DNA of 64,000 nt from Candidatus Fredericiella danica (GTDB lineage Bacteria > Chloroflexota > Anaerolineae > Caldilineales > Caldilineaceae), in the NCBI GenBank assembly GCA_016713335.1, contig JADJPH010000027.1, forward strand, positions 30,402 to 94,401, in the 5' to 3' direction. This document shows, piece after piece, positions 44,550 to 52,810 of this stretch. Below the pieces are notes generated by a model. The model saw nothing but the letters and a program-made list of their open reading frames with translations. It searched no databases and was not told the DNA's origin. Every line of letters starts with the position of its first letter. Position 1 is the first letter of the stretch. The translations under genes were made by a program, and so were the position numbers.

Positions 44550-45008
44550 TTATCCGCCGGCAGCCGGATTCTCACAGAGAAACGGCGCCTTCGTCTCGCC
44601 ACTGTGATAAACATACTCCTTGCCATCCACACTCAACACAATCCGCATGCCATCCTGTAGCACCTGGGCATACATCATGTCCGGCTGTGGGCAGCCCAGA
44701 CTTGCATCAGGCCAGACAACCGGCTCAGCACTGACCACCGTAATCTGATCTGGGGTCACGCCCAGACGCGCCGCTAAATCGGCGACTGCTGCCGTTGTGA
44801 TTGGGTCCACCGGCTGTGGTGCGCTCGCCATGTCGTCTCCTCCCGGCTCAGGGGTATTCTCGGCTGTAAGCGGGGCCTTGGTTGCGGCGGCAACTCCCGG
44901 GTCAATCGTGGCTTCCGGAACCTCAGCCACTGGCGCCACAGGCCGGCACCCCGCAATCAGACCAATCACTACGATCCAGATCGCAAACCACGTTTTCCGT
45001 ACTCTCAT
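44550..45008 (-). CDS. Small lipoprotein of unknown function
   Basis: About 152 residues from ATG 45008, which overlaps the stop of the upstream fusion gene in ATGA and follows GGGAGGAGAG. Lipobox LIAGC after a hydrophobic segment (WFAIWIVVIGLIAGC). A Pro/Ala/Glu-rich linker leads to a C-terminal domain of about 80 residues (VADLAARLGVTPDQITVVSA, WPDASLGCPQPDMMYAQVLQ, with a cysteine pair) that I have seen on other secreted proteins of this phylum but cannot name. It is probably anchored outside the cell. Coupling to the sugar-nucleotide fusion gene suggests co-expression. Confidence 0.72.
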   Translation of the reverse strand: MRVRKTWFAIWIVVIGLIAGCRPVAPVAEVPEATIDPGVAAATKAPLTAENTPEPGGDDMASAPQPVDPITTAAVADLAARLGVTPDQITVVSAEPVVWPDASLGCPQPDMMYAQVLQDGMRIVLSVDGKEYVYHSGETKAPFLCENPAAGG

Positions 45009-45805
45009 GTTCTCTCCTCCCATTCACAGAGCGTCTCCAAATAAGCAGCAGAACCATCGCGCAGCCAACCGTCCAACTGCGCCACTTCCTTGAGCTGCTG
45101 GCCGCGTAATCGCGGCACTGCCACGAACGCGCTCTCAACTTCGGGCAGTATCGTCATATCACCCCACAGTTTCTCAAATTGGGCCACAGGATAGACATCC
45201 TCCTGCCCCTTTCCCCAGCGCTTTTTGACATCCTTGAGTGTGATATAGGTCGGCATGCGCGCAGCAATGGCGCGCACGGCGGCCGCCGTCTTCTCATCAT
45301 CGTGCAAGTCCTCGCGCGCCAACCCAAACACCTTCAGCAGTTGGTGCAGGTCGATCCAACTGGTGCTGGAATTGTAGTAGGTGAGTGCGAATTCGATCTC
45401 CTCACGTGGGAGCGCCAGCCCCTCGACCAGGCGCAACCGGCCGTCAACACGCGCAAGCCCACCCCCGCGATCATCAAGACGCCGCGTGATGACCTCCATC
45501 GTCAGCCCCGCACCACGCTCAATATGATGACCAAGCACAATGGGGTCCACGTTTGCGCCAACGGTATCGATATTATGAAGCATCAAATAGCGCAGTTGCG
45601 GGCGTTCTGCCCACAATTGCGCCAGCACCCCGTTCCGCAACAGATTCGGCGCTTCATACCAGTGCCCGACAGGATGCAGACATTGCGCCGGCAGGTTATC
45701 GGTGTAGTCGCTGCCTTCGCCCATCTGTTGTGCCCAGCCAATCAGGGCGGCATGGAGACTCTCACGGACCTTCTGCGCCTGCTCATCGAGCAACTGCTGC
45801 GGCAT
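45005..45805 (-). CDS. GHMP kinase-UDPGP fusion, C-terminal part (frameshifted gene)
   Basis: C-terminal half of a UDP-sugar pyrophosphorylase domain (UDPGP family): YLMLHNIDTVGANVDPIVLG contains the N-D-metal site, GLTMEVITRRLDDRGGGLAR the substrate region, and EEIEFALTYYNSSTSWIDLH the sugar-binding loop with N-S-S. Native sequence extends up to about 45840 (LRRDLRFAWEEMPQQ), where it joins the frame of 45783-48353 if one C is dropped from the ATTCCTA word. The last residues overlap the lipoprotein start. Confidence 0.68.
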   Translation of the reverse strand: MPQQLLDEQAQKVRESLHAALIGWAQQMGEGSDYTDNLPAQCLHPVGHWYEAPNLLRNGVLAQLWAERPQLRYLMLHNIDTVGANVDPIVLGHHIERGAGLTMEVITRRLDDRGGGLARVDGRLRLVEGLALPREEIEFALTYYNSSTSWIDLHQLLKVFGLAREDLHDDEKTAAAVRAIAARMPTYITLKDVKKRWGKGQEDVYPVAQFEKLWGDMTILPEVESAFVAVPRLRGQQLKEVAQLDGWLRDGSAAYLETLCEWEERT

Positions 45806-48353
45806 CTCTTCCCAGGCAAAGCGCAGATCGCGCCGTAGGAATCATCCGCAGACCGATGTTGCGACCGGGTGAAAGCAGTAAAGGCCCAGGATAGCCATAG
45901 TTGCCGGCCGCGTCCAGGGTTGCGGCAATGGCATCGTGTGTCAGGTAGCTCGTCGTGATAATGTGCGGCAGCGGCGTCCCGGCCAGCCGGCCTGCACGCC
46001 GGCTTTTGGCGAGGTGGACCTCGATGAAGTTACGGTGCCGCCCACCGACCCGCGCAAATGGATTCAACGCCTTGACCACACCGGCGCCTCTTGTCCACCG
46101 GCTGCCGGCGCCACCGGCCAGCGAGACGACGGCAACGGCGCCGTCTTCGAGCGCAGCCAAACCGAGCCGGTGCAACTCCGCTTGCCTTCCCGGTGAGAGC
46201 GCGCTGATGTTGAACACATCCTCCGGCCCGACATTCTCGATCTTACTACGGACCGGCAACCGGTTCTGCGCCAGACCGATGCGACCGCTGCGCAGATCGG
46301 CGCGGATCTGCTCGTGCTGCACCCGGTCGAATCCATTCTCCTCTAGCAGCGCCGCCAGACTCTGCTGTTTGTCCCTGGCGTCGTCACTGTGCGGCAGCAA
46401 TCGATCAAAGAGCGCCTGCACCATACCACCAAGCGCTGGATCGGTGCGGCTGGCCACCCCAAATGCATCCAGTTCAGCGCGTCGCGAGACGGACAGGTTG
46501 CGCTGCTCAGAACGCAAGACGGTTGGCAGCGTCAACGTATAATATCCAGGTGGCATCAACGCGTCGCTGCCGGTGCGGAGGTCGGCATAGGTGCCACGTT
46601 CATTGATGGCAAAGTCGTAGACGACCGGATCCATCGCAAAAGGGACCGCCGCTCCAAGTTCCTGCTTAGTCGCCTGCATGATCGCCTGCAACCGCGCCTG
46701 GGCAAAGGACTTGCGTTGTGGGTCGAAGATGAACCCCATGCCGCCACCGGCCATGCCCCCCAGCATCCAGAAGCCCCAGAAATCAGCACCGAACTCGGCG
46801 CGCACCCGGTCGATCAAGGTCTCAGTGTAGAGGTTGCTGGCCCACGGAATGATGGTTTGAATCGGGCCACGGAAATTGCGCTCCGTGGCTGCGCCCACTG
46901 CGCGGATGTCGCCGGCGCGCAGGTCCTGTGTGATCTCATGGTAGAGACGCACCGCCTCCAAACGACCACGCCACTCGTTCTCGGCGCGTAATAGATACTT
47001 CTCGGTCACCATCTCCAAGATCGGCCCTACATCCTGTGCCATGCCCCCGTGCACCAACACCAGGCAATCCTGGAGCAACGCGCGGGTGCCGGCGGAGACG
47101 TCATCCTGGGTCAAAATCGTATGATTTGGCAGCAGGCGCCCACGGCTCACGCCAAATTCAGGGTCGTCCGGCCCAGCTTCGACGCCTTCAATCAGCTTCA
47201 TACCCGGCCACACGCCACCCGAATCTTGCCAACCGCCGCCGGAGCCACCCAGCCACTCGCCCAGGATAGCACGCGCCGCCACGACGCGGCGCTCCGTTTC
47301 GCTCAATTGACCGGTCAGGGCACGGGTCTGGCCCGTGGCGCGCATGCAGGCGGCGATCAATGAAGCCAACAGATTGGTCGAGACCGCCAGCCGCGAACCC
47401 TTCGGGATGCCGTTGACGACACTGACCAATTCAATCCCGTAGCCCGGTTCGATCAGCCGGGCCAACAGATCGGCCAGCGATTGGCCCGAACCTTCCACCC
47501 CCGGCGGCACAATCCCGGACGCAATCACCGCCGCCTTCAGCAGCCCAGTGTAGTCCTTGGCAAAATCGAAGATGTCGGCCAGCGAGGTAATCTCTGCAAC
47601 TGCGCCAAGGTCAACGCTGACCAGACGCAAGATGGGTTGATCAATAATCCGGAAAAACGTCTCGATGGGCGGGCGGGGCGCGGTCGCACCGTGCGCCCCG
47701 CGCACGCTCAAGTCAATCGAGACATTGAGTACGCGCGCTCCTTCCGGGAAATCCATTCCCAGGAAAAAAATATCGCTCCAGCCGCTATGGCTGAGATCCA
47801 TCCGGACCGGCGTCGCCTCATGCAGGATGGGAAAGAGCCGCTCGCGGGCGCCGCCGGCATGCGTTGCTGCAGACCGGTAGAGTTCGGGACGCACCCGCAG
47901 CGGGTGATCCGCCGGGTGGCCGATGCGAAACATCCACTGGTTGCCGCGCACAGAGCGCACGCTGCGCCGCACCTGATTGGCCAGGGTCTGGAATCCAAGC
48001 CGATGGTAGGCTTCGGCCAGTGCGCTGGCAATACCGTCGCTTAACGGTTCCGCCAGAAAGAGATCAATCGCCTCCTCGAACCGGCGCCGCAGCAGGTTGT
48101 TGTACCCGTCAAACGGCACTAGCCCGGTCTGCTCAAGAGCCGGCTTCAGCGGGATGTGAAAACGATAGATCGCATAGAGGAAGAAGAGGGCACGGACGCG
48201 TTCATACAGGTTGTCGCTGGTGCGGCGAAATTGATCCAGTGCAGCGCACTCGTCGCGCAGTTCCGCAAGCGACGCCGACCGGCAAAATTCATCGAGCGAT
48301 CGGTTCCGCACGGCTGGGTCTTCGGCAGTGATCATCTTGATGAGTTCGCTCAT
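45783..48353 (-). CDS. GHMP kinase (fucokinase-like) - UDPGP fusion, N-terminal part (frameshifted gene)
   Basis: 856 residues in frame. Residues 1-150 are a helical region without assignment (LRDECAALDQFRRTSDNLYE). From about 195 a GHMP kinase domain follows: GWSDIFFLGMDFPEGARVLN, ELVSVVNGIPKGSRLAVSTN (the P-x3-G-L-S-S-type loop appears as PKGSRLAVST) and SGGGWQDSGGVWPG, the GGGWQD motif also seen in L-fucokinase/FKP. A linker of about 100 residues then leads to the UDPGP domain at about 740 (VSLAGGAGSRW). The kinase comes first and the pyrophosphorylase second, opposite to Bacteroides FKP. It could make a sugar-1-phosphate and activate it. Start overlaps the GalU-like stop (ATGA). Confidence 0.7.
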   Translation of the reverse strand: MSELIKMITAEDPAVRNRSLDEFCRSASLAELRDECAALDQFRRTSDNLYERVRALFFLYAIYRFHIPLKPALEQTGLVPFDGYNNLLRRRFEEAIDLFLAEPLSDGIASALAEAYHRLGFQTLANQVRRSVRSVRGNQWMFRIGHPADHPLRVRPELYRSAATHAGGARERLFPILHEATPVRMDLSHSGWSDIFFLGMDFPEGARVLNVSIDLSVRGAHGATAPRPPIETFFRIIDQPILRLVSVDLGAVAEITSLADIFDFAKDYTGLLKAAVIASGIVPPGVEGSGQSLADLLARLIEPGYGIELVSVVNGIPKGSRLAVSTNLLASLIAACMRATGQTRALTGQLSETERRVVAARAILGEWLGGSGGGWQDSGGVWPGMKLIEGVEAGPDDPEFGVSRGRLLPNHTILTQDDVSAGTRALLQDCLVLVHGGMAQDVGPILEMVTEKYLLRAENEWRGRLEAVRLYHEITQDLRAGDIRAVGAATERNFRGPIQTIIPWASNLYTETLIDRVRAEFGADFWGFWMLGGMAGGGMGFIFDPQRKSFAQARLQAIMQATKQELGAAVPFAMDPVVYDFAINERGTYADLRTGSDALMPPGYYTLTLPTVLRSEQRNLSVSRRAELDAFGVASRTDPALGGMVQALFDRLLPHSDDARDKQQSLAALLEENGFDRVQHEQIRADLRSGRIGLAQNRLPVRSKIENVGPEDVFNISALSPGRQAELHRLGLAALEDGAVAVVSLAGGAGSRWTRGAGVVKALNPFARVGGRHRNFIEVHLAKSRRAGRLAGTPLPHIITTSYLTHDAIAATLDAAGNYGYPGPLLLSPGRNIGLRMIPTARSALCLGRDAAAVAR

Positions 48354-49213
48354 GGCTGCGGCCGCCCCAGTTCACGCTGCGCCAGCAACTCCACCAGGCG
48401 CGCAAGGACCTCTTCCCGATCACGGCCGGCGAGGGCGAGCGCCATTTGCGCCATCAATAGCCCATACTTGACACCCACGTCATAGCGCGATCCGGTCAAT
48501 TCCAGTGCCAGATATTGCTCGCGGGCCGGCAATTCCGCCAGCGCTGCCGAGAGGGTGTAGCCGGATCGGGCTGCGCCACCACGCTCGATCTGGTTGCCCA
48601 GAATGTCGACCACCACCGGCGTCAACACATGCATGCCAAAGAAGCAAAGATAATGCCCAGCCCGCAGCCCTGGCACAATCAGCCGTTGTTCCGCCTCCGT
48701 TGGCGTCGGCTTCTCCACGACAGCATCGACGTCGTACAGTTCATGGTGACCGGCCATCCGCCGTGCACCGATGGCGCCATAATAGGGCAACAGACTCTCA
48801 CGGGTAGCCTGCACCGCGGAGACGGTGCACGCCGCCGCCTCGGCGACCGCGACCAGCGCCTGTGCGCAGGTCTGGTTGGTGCCGCTCACGTAGAGGTGGT
48901 CACCCACGAGATGCAGAAACGAATCCCCCGCGGTGAAGTTGCGCGCACAATAGACCGCATGCCCGTGGCCGAGTGGCTCCGGTTGTGGGACAAAGTGCAG
49001 CCGCCCGGCATGGTGACCCGCCACCTGGGCATAGGCGCGCTCATCGCCAGGGTGGATGACAAGACAGATTTCGTCGACGCCGGCCGCAGTGACCTCTTCG
49101 ATCAGGACGCTGAGCACTGACTTTTCAATCCCGTCGCGGTCGATCAGTGTTTGCAGGGGCAGCGTGCGCTGCTTGCGTCCCGCTGCGGTGATGACCGCCT
49201 TTGTGATCTTCAT
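48350..49213 (-). CDS. GalU-like sugar-phosphate nucleotidyltransferase with variant signature
   Basis: About 287 residues from ATG 49213 (MKITKAVITAAGRKQRTLPL). The signature is AAGRKQRTLPLQTLIDRDG where GalU proteins read AGLGTRFLPxTK, so GTR is replaced by KQR and the lysine that follows by Q-T. Other GalU elements are retained: FVPQPEPLGHGHAVYCARNF, LHLVGDHLYV (DxD-like metal site) and VVEKPTPTEAE (E-K-P). The C-terminal LELTGSRYDVGVKYGLLMAQ fits the family. The altered signature suggests a different base or sugar. It overlaps the kinase-pyrophosphorylase gene by 4 nt. Confidence 0.78.
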   Translation of the reverse strand: MKITKAVITAAGRKQRTLPLQTLIDRDGIEKSVLSVLIEEVTAAGVDEICLVIHPGDERAYAQVAGHHAGRLHFVPQPEPLGHGHAVYCARNFTAGDSFLHLVGDHLYVSGTNQTCAQALVAVAEAAACTVSAVQATRESLLPYYGAIGARRMAGHHELYDVDAVVEKPTPTEAEQRLIVPGLRAGHYLCFFGMHVLTPVVVDILGNQIERGGAARSGYTLSAALAELPAREQYLALELTGSRYDVGVKYGLLMAQMALALAGRDREEVLARLVELLAQRELGRPQP

Positions 49214-49264
49214 GGCGTGCACTCCCTGGCCATTCGCTTGGTAAATGGATAAGCAAAGAAATGA

Positions 49265-49296
49265 TAGAGCCGTCGCGTGTGCGACGGCTCTATTTT
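49265..49296 (-). terminator. Intrinsic terminator after the DUF1269 gene
   Basis: Perfect 12-bp stem tagagccgtcgc / gcgacggctcta with a 4-nt loop. T-rich tails on both strands (ttttacac on plus; tcatttctttg on minus). It lies downstream of the DUF1269 stop and upstream of the GalU-like start, both minus-strand genes. Confidence 0.8.
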
Positions 49297-49398
49297 ACAC
49301 AATCTACACCCATCCCGCCGAACGCAGCGCCGGATGCTCATCGCGCGGCTAGCAGCACATGCGGCAACGGGCGTTCGCGCGTCCCGGAGGAGCTTCGC

Positions 49399-49992
49399 TT
49401 AGGCGCTCTTTGCCTCGGCCGCTGGGGCGTCCGCGGCTGGGGTTGCGGTGCTGTCCACGGCGCCTTCAGGTCCGGACACTTCCGCCGCGACAAACTGATC
49501 AATCTCGCCGGACAGTTGGTCGCCGACGGTCAGGGTAACGACCTTGGCGTTGTAGCCCTTCATTTCATCCATGATCTCTTCGGCCGCCTTGTCCTGAACG
49601 ATGACGAGAATCGCCGACGTGTTGGGATCCATCGACTGGCCAAGTTCTTTAAGCTTCTCCTCAGGCAGCGGCCGGCCCAGATATTTGCCTGCCACGCCAC
49701 CCAGGATGGCGCCACCCGCAGCCCAGACCAGCAGCCCAGCCGGGCCACCGATCAGACCCAGCAGACCACCCGCAACGAGCCCTGCGGTCGTCCCGACGCC
49801 GCCGCGTCCAGGCTGATGAATGTGGGTCTTGCCGTGCTCATCGACCTCGATGACGGCCGAAGCGACGACCTTCATCCCTGCTTCCTTGGCGTCGAGTTTG
49901 GCGCTCTTCATGACCTCAGCAGCCCGATCCTTGCCGGGGAAGGAGAAGGCCACGATGTGATAGACGGCGTTTTCGTTTTCTTGATTTGCCAT
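49399..49992 (-). CDS. DUF1269-family membrane protein
   Basis: 197 residues. N-terminal YHIVAFSFPGKDRAAEVMKS and central glycine-rich hydrophobic hairpin (GLVAGGLLGLIGGPAGLLVW, AGGAILGGVAGKYLG) are the hallmark of DUF1269 proteins, which associate with membranes. SAILVIVQDKAAEEIMDEMK after it is the conserved C-terminal half. An added acidic/alanine tail (ATPAADAPAAEAKSA) is species-specific. No enzymatic motif; function unknown. ATG 49992 with AAGGAGCAAAGGG-type ribosome site. Probably monocistronic, ended by the hairpin at 49265. Confidence 0.85.
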   Translation of the reverse strand: MANQENENAVYHIVAFSFPGKDRAAEVMKSAKLDAKEAGMKVVASAVIEVDEHGKTHIHQPGRGGVGTTAGLVAGGLLGLIGGPAGLLVWAAGGAILGGVAGKYLGRPLPEEKLKELGQSMDPNTSAILVIVQDKAAEEIMDEMKGYNAKVVTLTVGDQLSGEIDQFVAAEVSGPEGAVDSTATPAADAPAAEAKSA

Positions 49993-50080
49993 ACCCTTTG
50001 CTCCTTACATTTTCACAAGATCGATTGCGAAGTGAACACGCAAGCGCACTTTACCACGAATACACGCCTTAACCAATTCC

Positions 50081-52810
50081 TTACTGTTGGTTGACACCCA
50101 TGTCCCCCAGGACCGATTGGAAGGTGAACTGCGCCCCGGCGATCAGCATCCCGACAAGGGTCGATCCAATGACGAACACGAGCAGGACCACGATGGGTAA
50201 CACCAGCGCGCGCCACCCACGCGTTTCGTGGGCGACGGCGGCGCCCATCCATACCGCGAGGAAGCCCAGCGCCACCACGATGCCGTAAATCCCGCCGGAA
50301 ATGACCGGGAACAGCGCAAGCAGCACCAACACATAGACAGACTGCGCAAACCCCACTGCCCGGAAGGTCTTTGTAAACGTCCCCCGCTTTGTGAGGAGCC
50401 AGCCAGCGGCAAAGACGATCGCCACTGCGAGCACCCACAACCCGAGGTCCGCCAGGATGCGCAACGGGTCGAAGCTGCGACGGTGCACCACCGACGAGAG
50501 CATGACCGTCACAACGGCAATGAGCAGGGCCGGCCCCGTCATGTACGGGTCTTTCACGACATCAGCGTACGCCGATCGATCCAGGAAGATGCAGCGTCCT
50601 GCATAGCCAAGCCAGGTGCCAACGCGCCCAAGCCCGGTCAGTAGGGTTGAAGGCGCCCAATCGTTGACCTTCTGCGCTGCCTCAACCGGCGCCTTTTCCA
50701 CAACCGGTTTGCCTCGCTGTCGATCCAGGATGTGGAAGACATCGGTCGAGTTACGCGTGTCAGGAACTTCCATGTCAACTGGATGGAAGATAAAGGCGTC
50801 CGTCTGCTCGCCGCCTAATCCACCGTGACTTCCCACCAATTCTTCCAACGCAGCCACCGTGCCGTCTGGATAGACCGTGCTGATCAGCCACAGGTCGCCG
50901 GCGTTTTCGAAATCCATCACGCGGCGCAACTGCCAGATGCGCTTTTCCATGGAACCGGCGCCAGGCCCCTCGGTTTTTGCATAGGGCGCAACCGGATCTG
51001 CACCAACCACTTCGCCGGTGTGCAGGTTGCGGCTACCGCCCTTCCCCAGCACCACCGCCGTCATATCATCGGCGTAGCCGACCACCATCCCCAACCCTTC
51101 GTGCTGCACCAGCGCATCCACCATGCCGGGGTATGCCGCGTTCAATTCGCTCAGCTTAATCTTGCGGGGGTAGAGATCAAAATACACCTGGGCAGCATTG
51201 CCACTACCATACGCGGTCACTGCCGCCGGCGCTGGCGAAGAAGCGGCGCCGCCTTGATCTGGCGACCCGGAGACGGCAAGGTCCTGACCTTGCTTCGCGC
51301 CGGCTTGAGCGAGTTTCTGGCCCTGTTTGGCAACTGCCCTACCCATCGCATTCGACGACCCGGACTGCTGCATATTGGCCAATTCGCCGGCCATCCCCTG
51401 CATCCCCTGGACACCGCCGGTGTCGCCGCCGATGGATTGCGCAACAGTCGTGCCTTGCGGCAGCAGTTGTTCGATCAGCTCTTTAATGGTCACTCCATAG
51501 CGCTGAAGGAAAGTAGCGCCGAAGGACTGGCCGTGATCAGAGAGGATAATAAAGTCGTACTTGCGCGGCGCTTTCTCCTTAGCCACCAGACGGAGCCGCT
51601 CAAAAAGCTTGTCCTGCCGCTTCAGGTCACCAAACGCATCCGTTGTCCACGGTCCCGAATGATGCGCAACCTCGTCATAGCCAAGGTAGAGCATGTAGAT
51701 CGAAGGCGCGCCGCGCATCATGTCAAGGATGGCGATGTTTGCCGACATGTCACGGGCAATCGAGCACATGCCTGCGCGCAAGAATGGGTACCAATGCTCG
51801 AGCCGGTTCAAGCGTGGTTGGACATCTTTCCGCTTCTGCTGCCACCCTTCCCAAACCTCGCGCAGCGCCTCCCAGAAGAACTGCACCAACTCGCGCGTCA
51901 GAAAGTACGGGTTCAACATCAGCAGCGCAACGTCCTGCGCACGCCGCTTCTTCTCTTCCTCGCTACCGGTGAACATGTTGGCCATGGTGAACATGGACTT
52001 TTCAGCGTCGCCGTCCAGCATATTCATAATGCTGGAGCCATGGCGCATCAACCCTTGACCATGACCGTAGCGACCGTTGAGTTCCGTGGCATCTGAACTC
52101 GAGACGTACAACTTCGCCTTACTCTTGTCATACCACCGATACGCAGGGATATCGTTGTTATCACCAAACATGATGCCGGCCTGGCAGGCAGACGTCATTG
52201 AGGGTAAGCCACAGTCCACCTTCGTGAAGGTATAGCCGTCCTCGTCGATCATCTTCTGCAAGGTCGGCAGAAGGCCATCCGCAAACGCTTTTTCAATGTG
52301 CCAGTAGCTCAGGCCGTCGATTTCGAGCATCATCAGCCCACGCCCGGGTTCTTTGGAGCTATCAAAAGGCTGCTCCTTTGCCCGGCGTTCAATCATGTTC
52401 TGATAGAACGAACCTTCCTCATCGATTTCGATAATGCCTGTAAAAATCGTGTTGAAGATGGCAAAGACGATACCGCCGAGCAAGCCGGCGATGAAATTCA
52501 CTTCAAAACCGGGGAGCAGCCACGCCGTGATCCAAAGTGCCACCGCGTTGACCAGGAAACCGATCACAAACATCGCCACCCACCCAAGAGGCCGTGCAAC
52601 CAACAGGATTGCGGGGCGCACAAGCAGGTTGACGATCGCCATCAGGAATGCGGCTGAGATTGCAATCAGCGTTCGTGGGGTCTGATCAACCGCTTCAATA
52701 CTCATGCCTGGCATGATCCAAGCCGTAAGTAGCAGCGACAACGCATCGACTACCCACAGTACGGCAAAACGTACGAGCCGTAGCACAATTGTCCTCACCG
52801 TGCCAGTCAT
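50081..52810 (-). CDS. Multidomain membrane protein: holin-like N-terminus, alkaline-phosphatase-fold domain, Yip1-like C-terminus
   Basis: 909 residues, intact frame. Residues 1-130 form a four-helix membrane domain like the phage-holin-4 family (LWVVDALSLLLTAWIMPGMS, VARPLGWVAMFVIGFLVNAV). From about 160 is a type-I phosphodiesterase/alkaline phosphatase fold: LMMLEIDGLSYWHIEKAFAD with the metal Asp, DCGLPSMTSACQAGIMFG where the catalytic Ser/Thr would be (PSMTS), LYLGYDEVAHHSGPW and DFIILSDHGQSFGATFLQRY for the second metal. The C-terminus (about 730-909) has five hydrophobic helices of the Yip1 type (GPALLIAVVTVMLSSVVHRR). Likely a membrane-anchored phosphodiesterase; substrate unknown. 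It overlaps the GH13 gene by 4 nt. Confidence 0.82.
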   Translation of the reverse strand: MTGTVRTIVLRLVRFAVLWVVDALSLLLTAWIMPGMSIEAVDQTPRTLIAISAAFLMAIVNLLVRPAILLVARPLGWVAMFVIGFLVNAVALWITAWLLPGFEVNFIAGLLGGIVFAIFNTIFTGIIEIDEEGSFYQNMIERRAKEQPFDSSKEPGRGLMMLEIDGLSYWHIEKAFADGLLPTLQKMIDEDGYTFTKVDCGLPSMTSACQAGIMFGDNNDIPAYRWYDKSKAKLYVSSSDATELNGRYGHGQGLMRHGSSIMNMLDGDAEKSMFTMANMFTGSEEEKKRRAQDVALLMLNPYFLTRELVQFFWEALREVWEGWQQKRKDVQPRLNRLEHWYPFLRAGMCSIARDMSANIAILDMMRGAPSIYMLYLGYDEVAHHSGPWTTDAFGDLKRQDKLFERLRLVAKEKAPRKYDFIILSDHGQSFGATFLQRYGVTIKELIEQLLPQGTTVAQSIGGDTGGVQGMQGMAGELANMQQSGSSNAMGRAVAKQGQKLAQAGAKQGQDLAVSGSPDQGGAASSPAPAAVTAYGSGNAAQVYFDLYPRKIKLSELNAAYPGMVDALVQHEGLGMVVGYADDMTAVVLGKGGSRNLHTGEVVGADPVAPYAKTEGPGAGSMEKRIWQLRRVMDFENAGDLWLISTVYPDGTVAALEELVGSHGGLGGEQTDAFIFHPVDMEVPDTRNSTDVFHILDRQRGKPVVEKAPVEAAQKVNDWAPSTLLTGLGRVGTWLGYAGRCIFLDRSAYADVVKDPYMTGPALLIAVVTVMLSSVVHRRSFDPLRILADLGLWVLAVAIVFAAGWLLTKRGTFTKTFRAVGFAQSVYVLVLLALFPVISGGIYGIVVALGFLAVWMGAAVAHETRGWRALVLPIVVLLVFVIGSTLVGMLIAGAQFTFQSVLGDMGVNQQ

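Noticed and set aside
50081..52810. Prophage holin
   Set aside because: Holin-like helices are only the first 130 residues of a 909-residue phosphodiesterase; no phage genes around.
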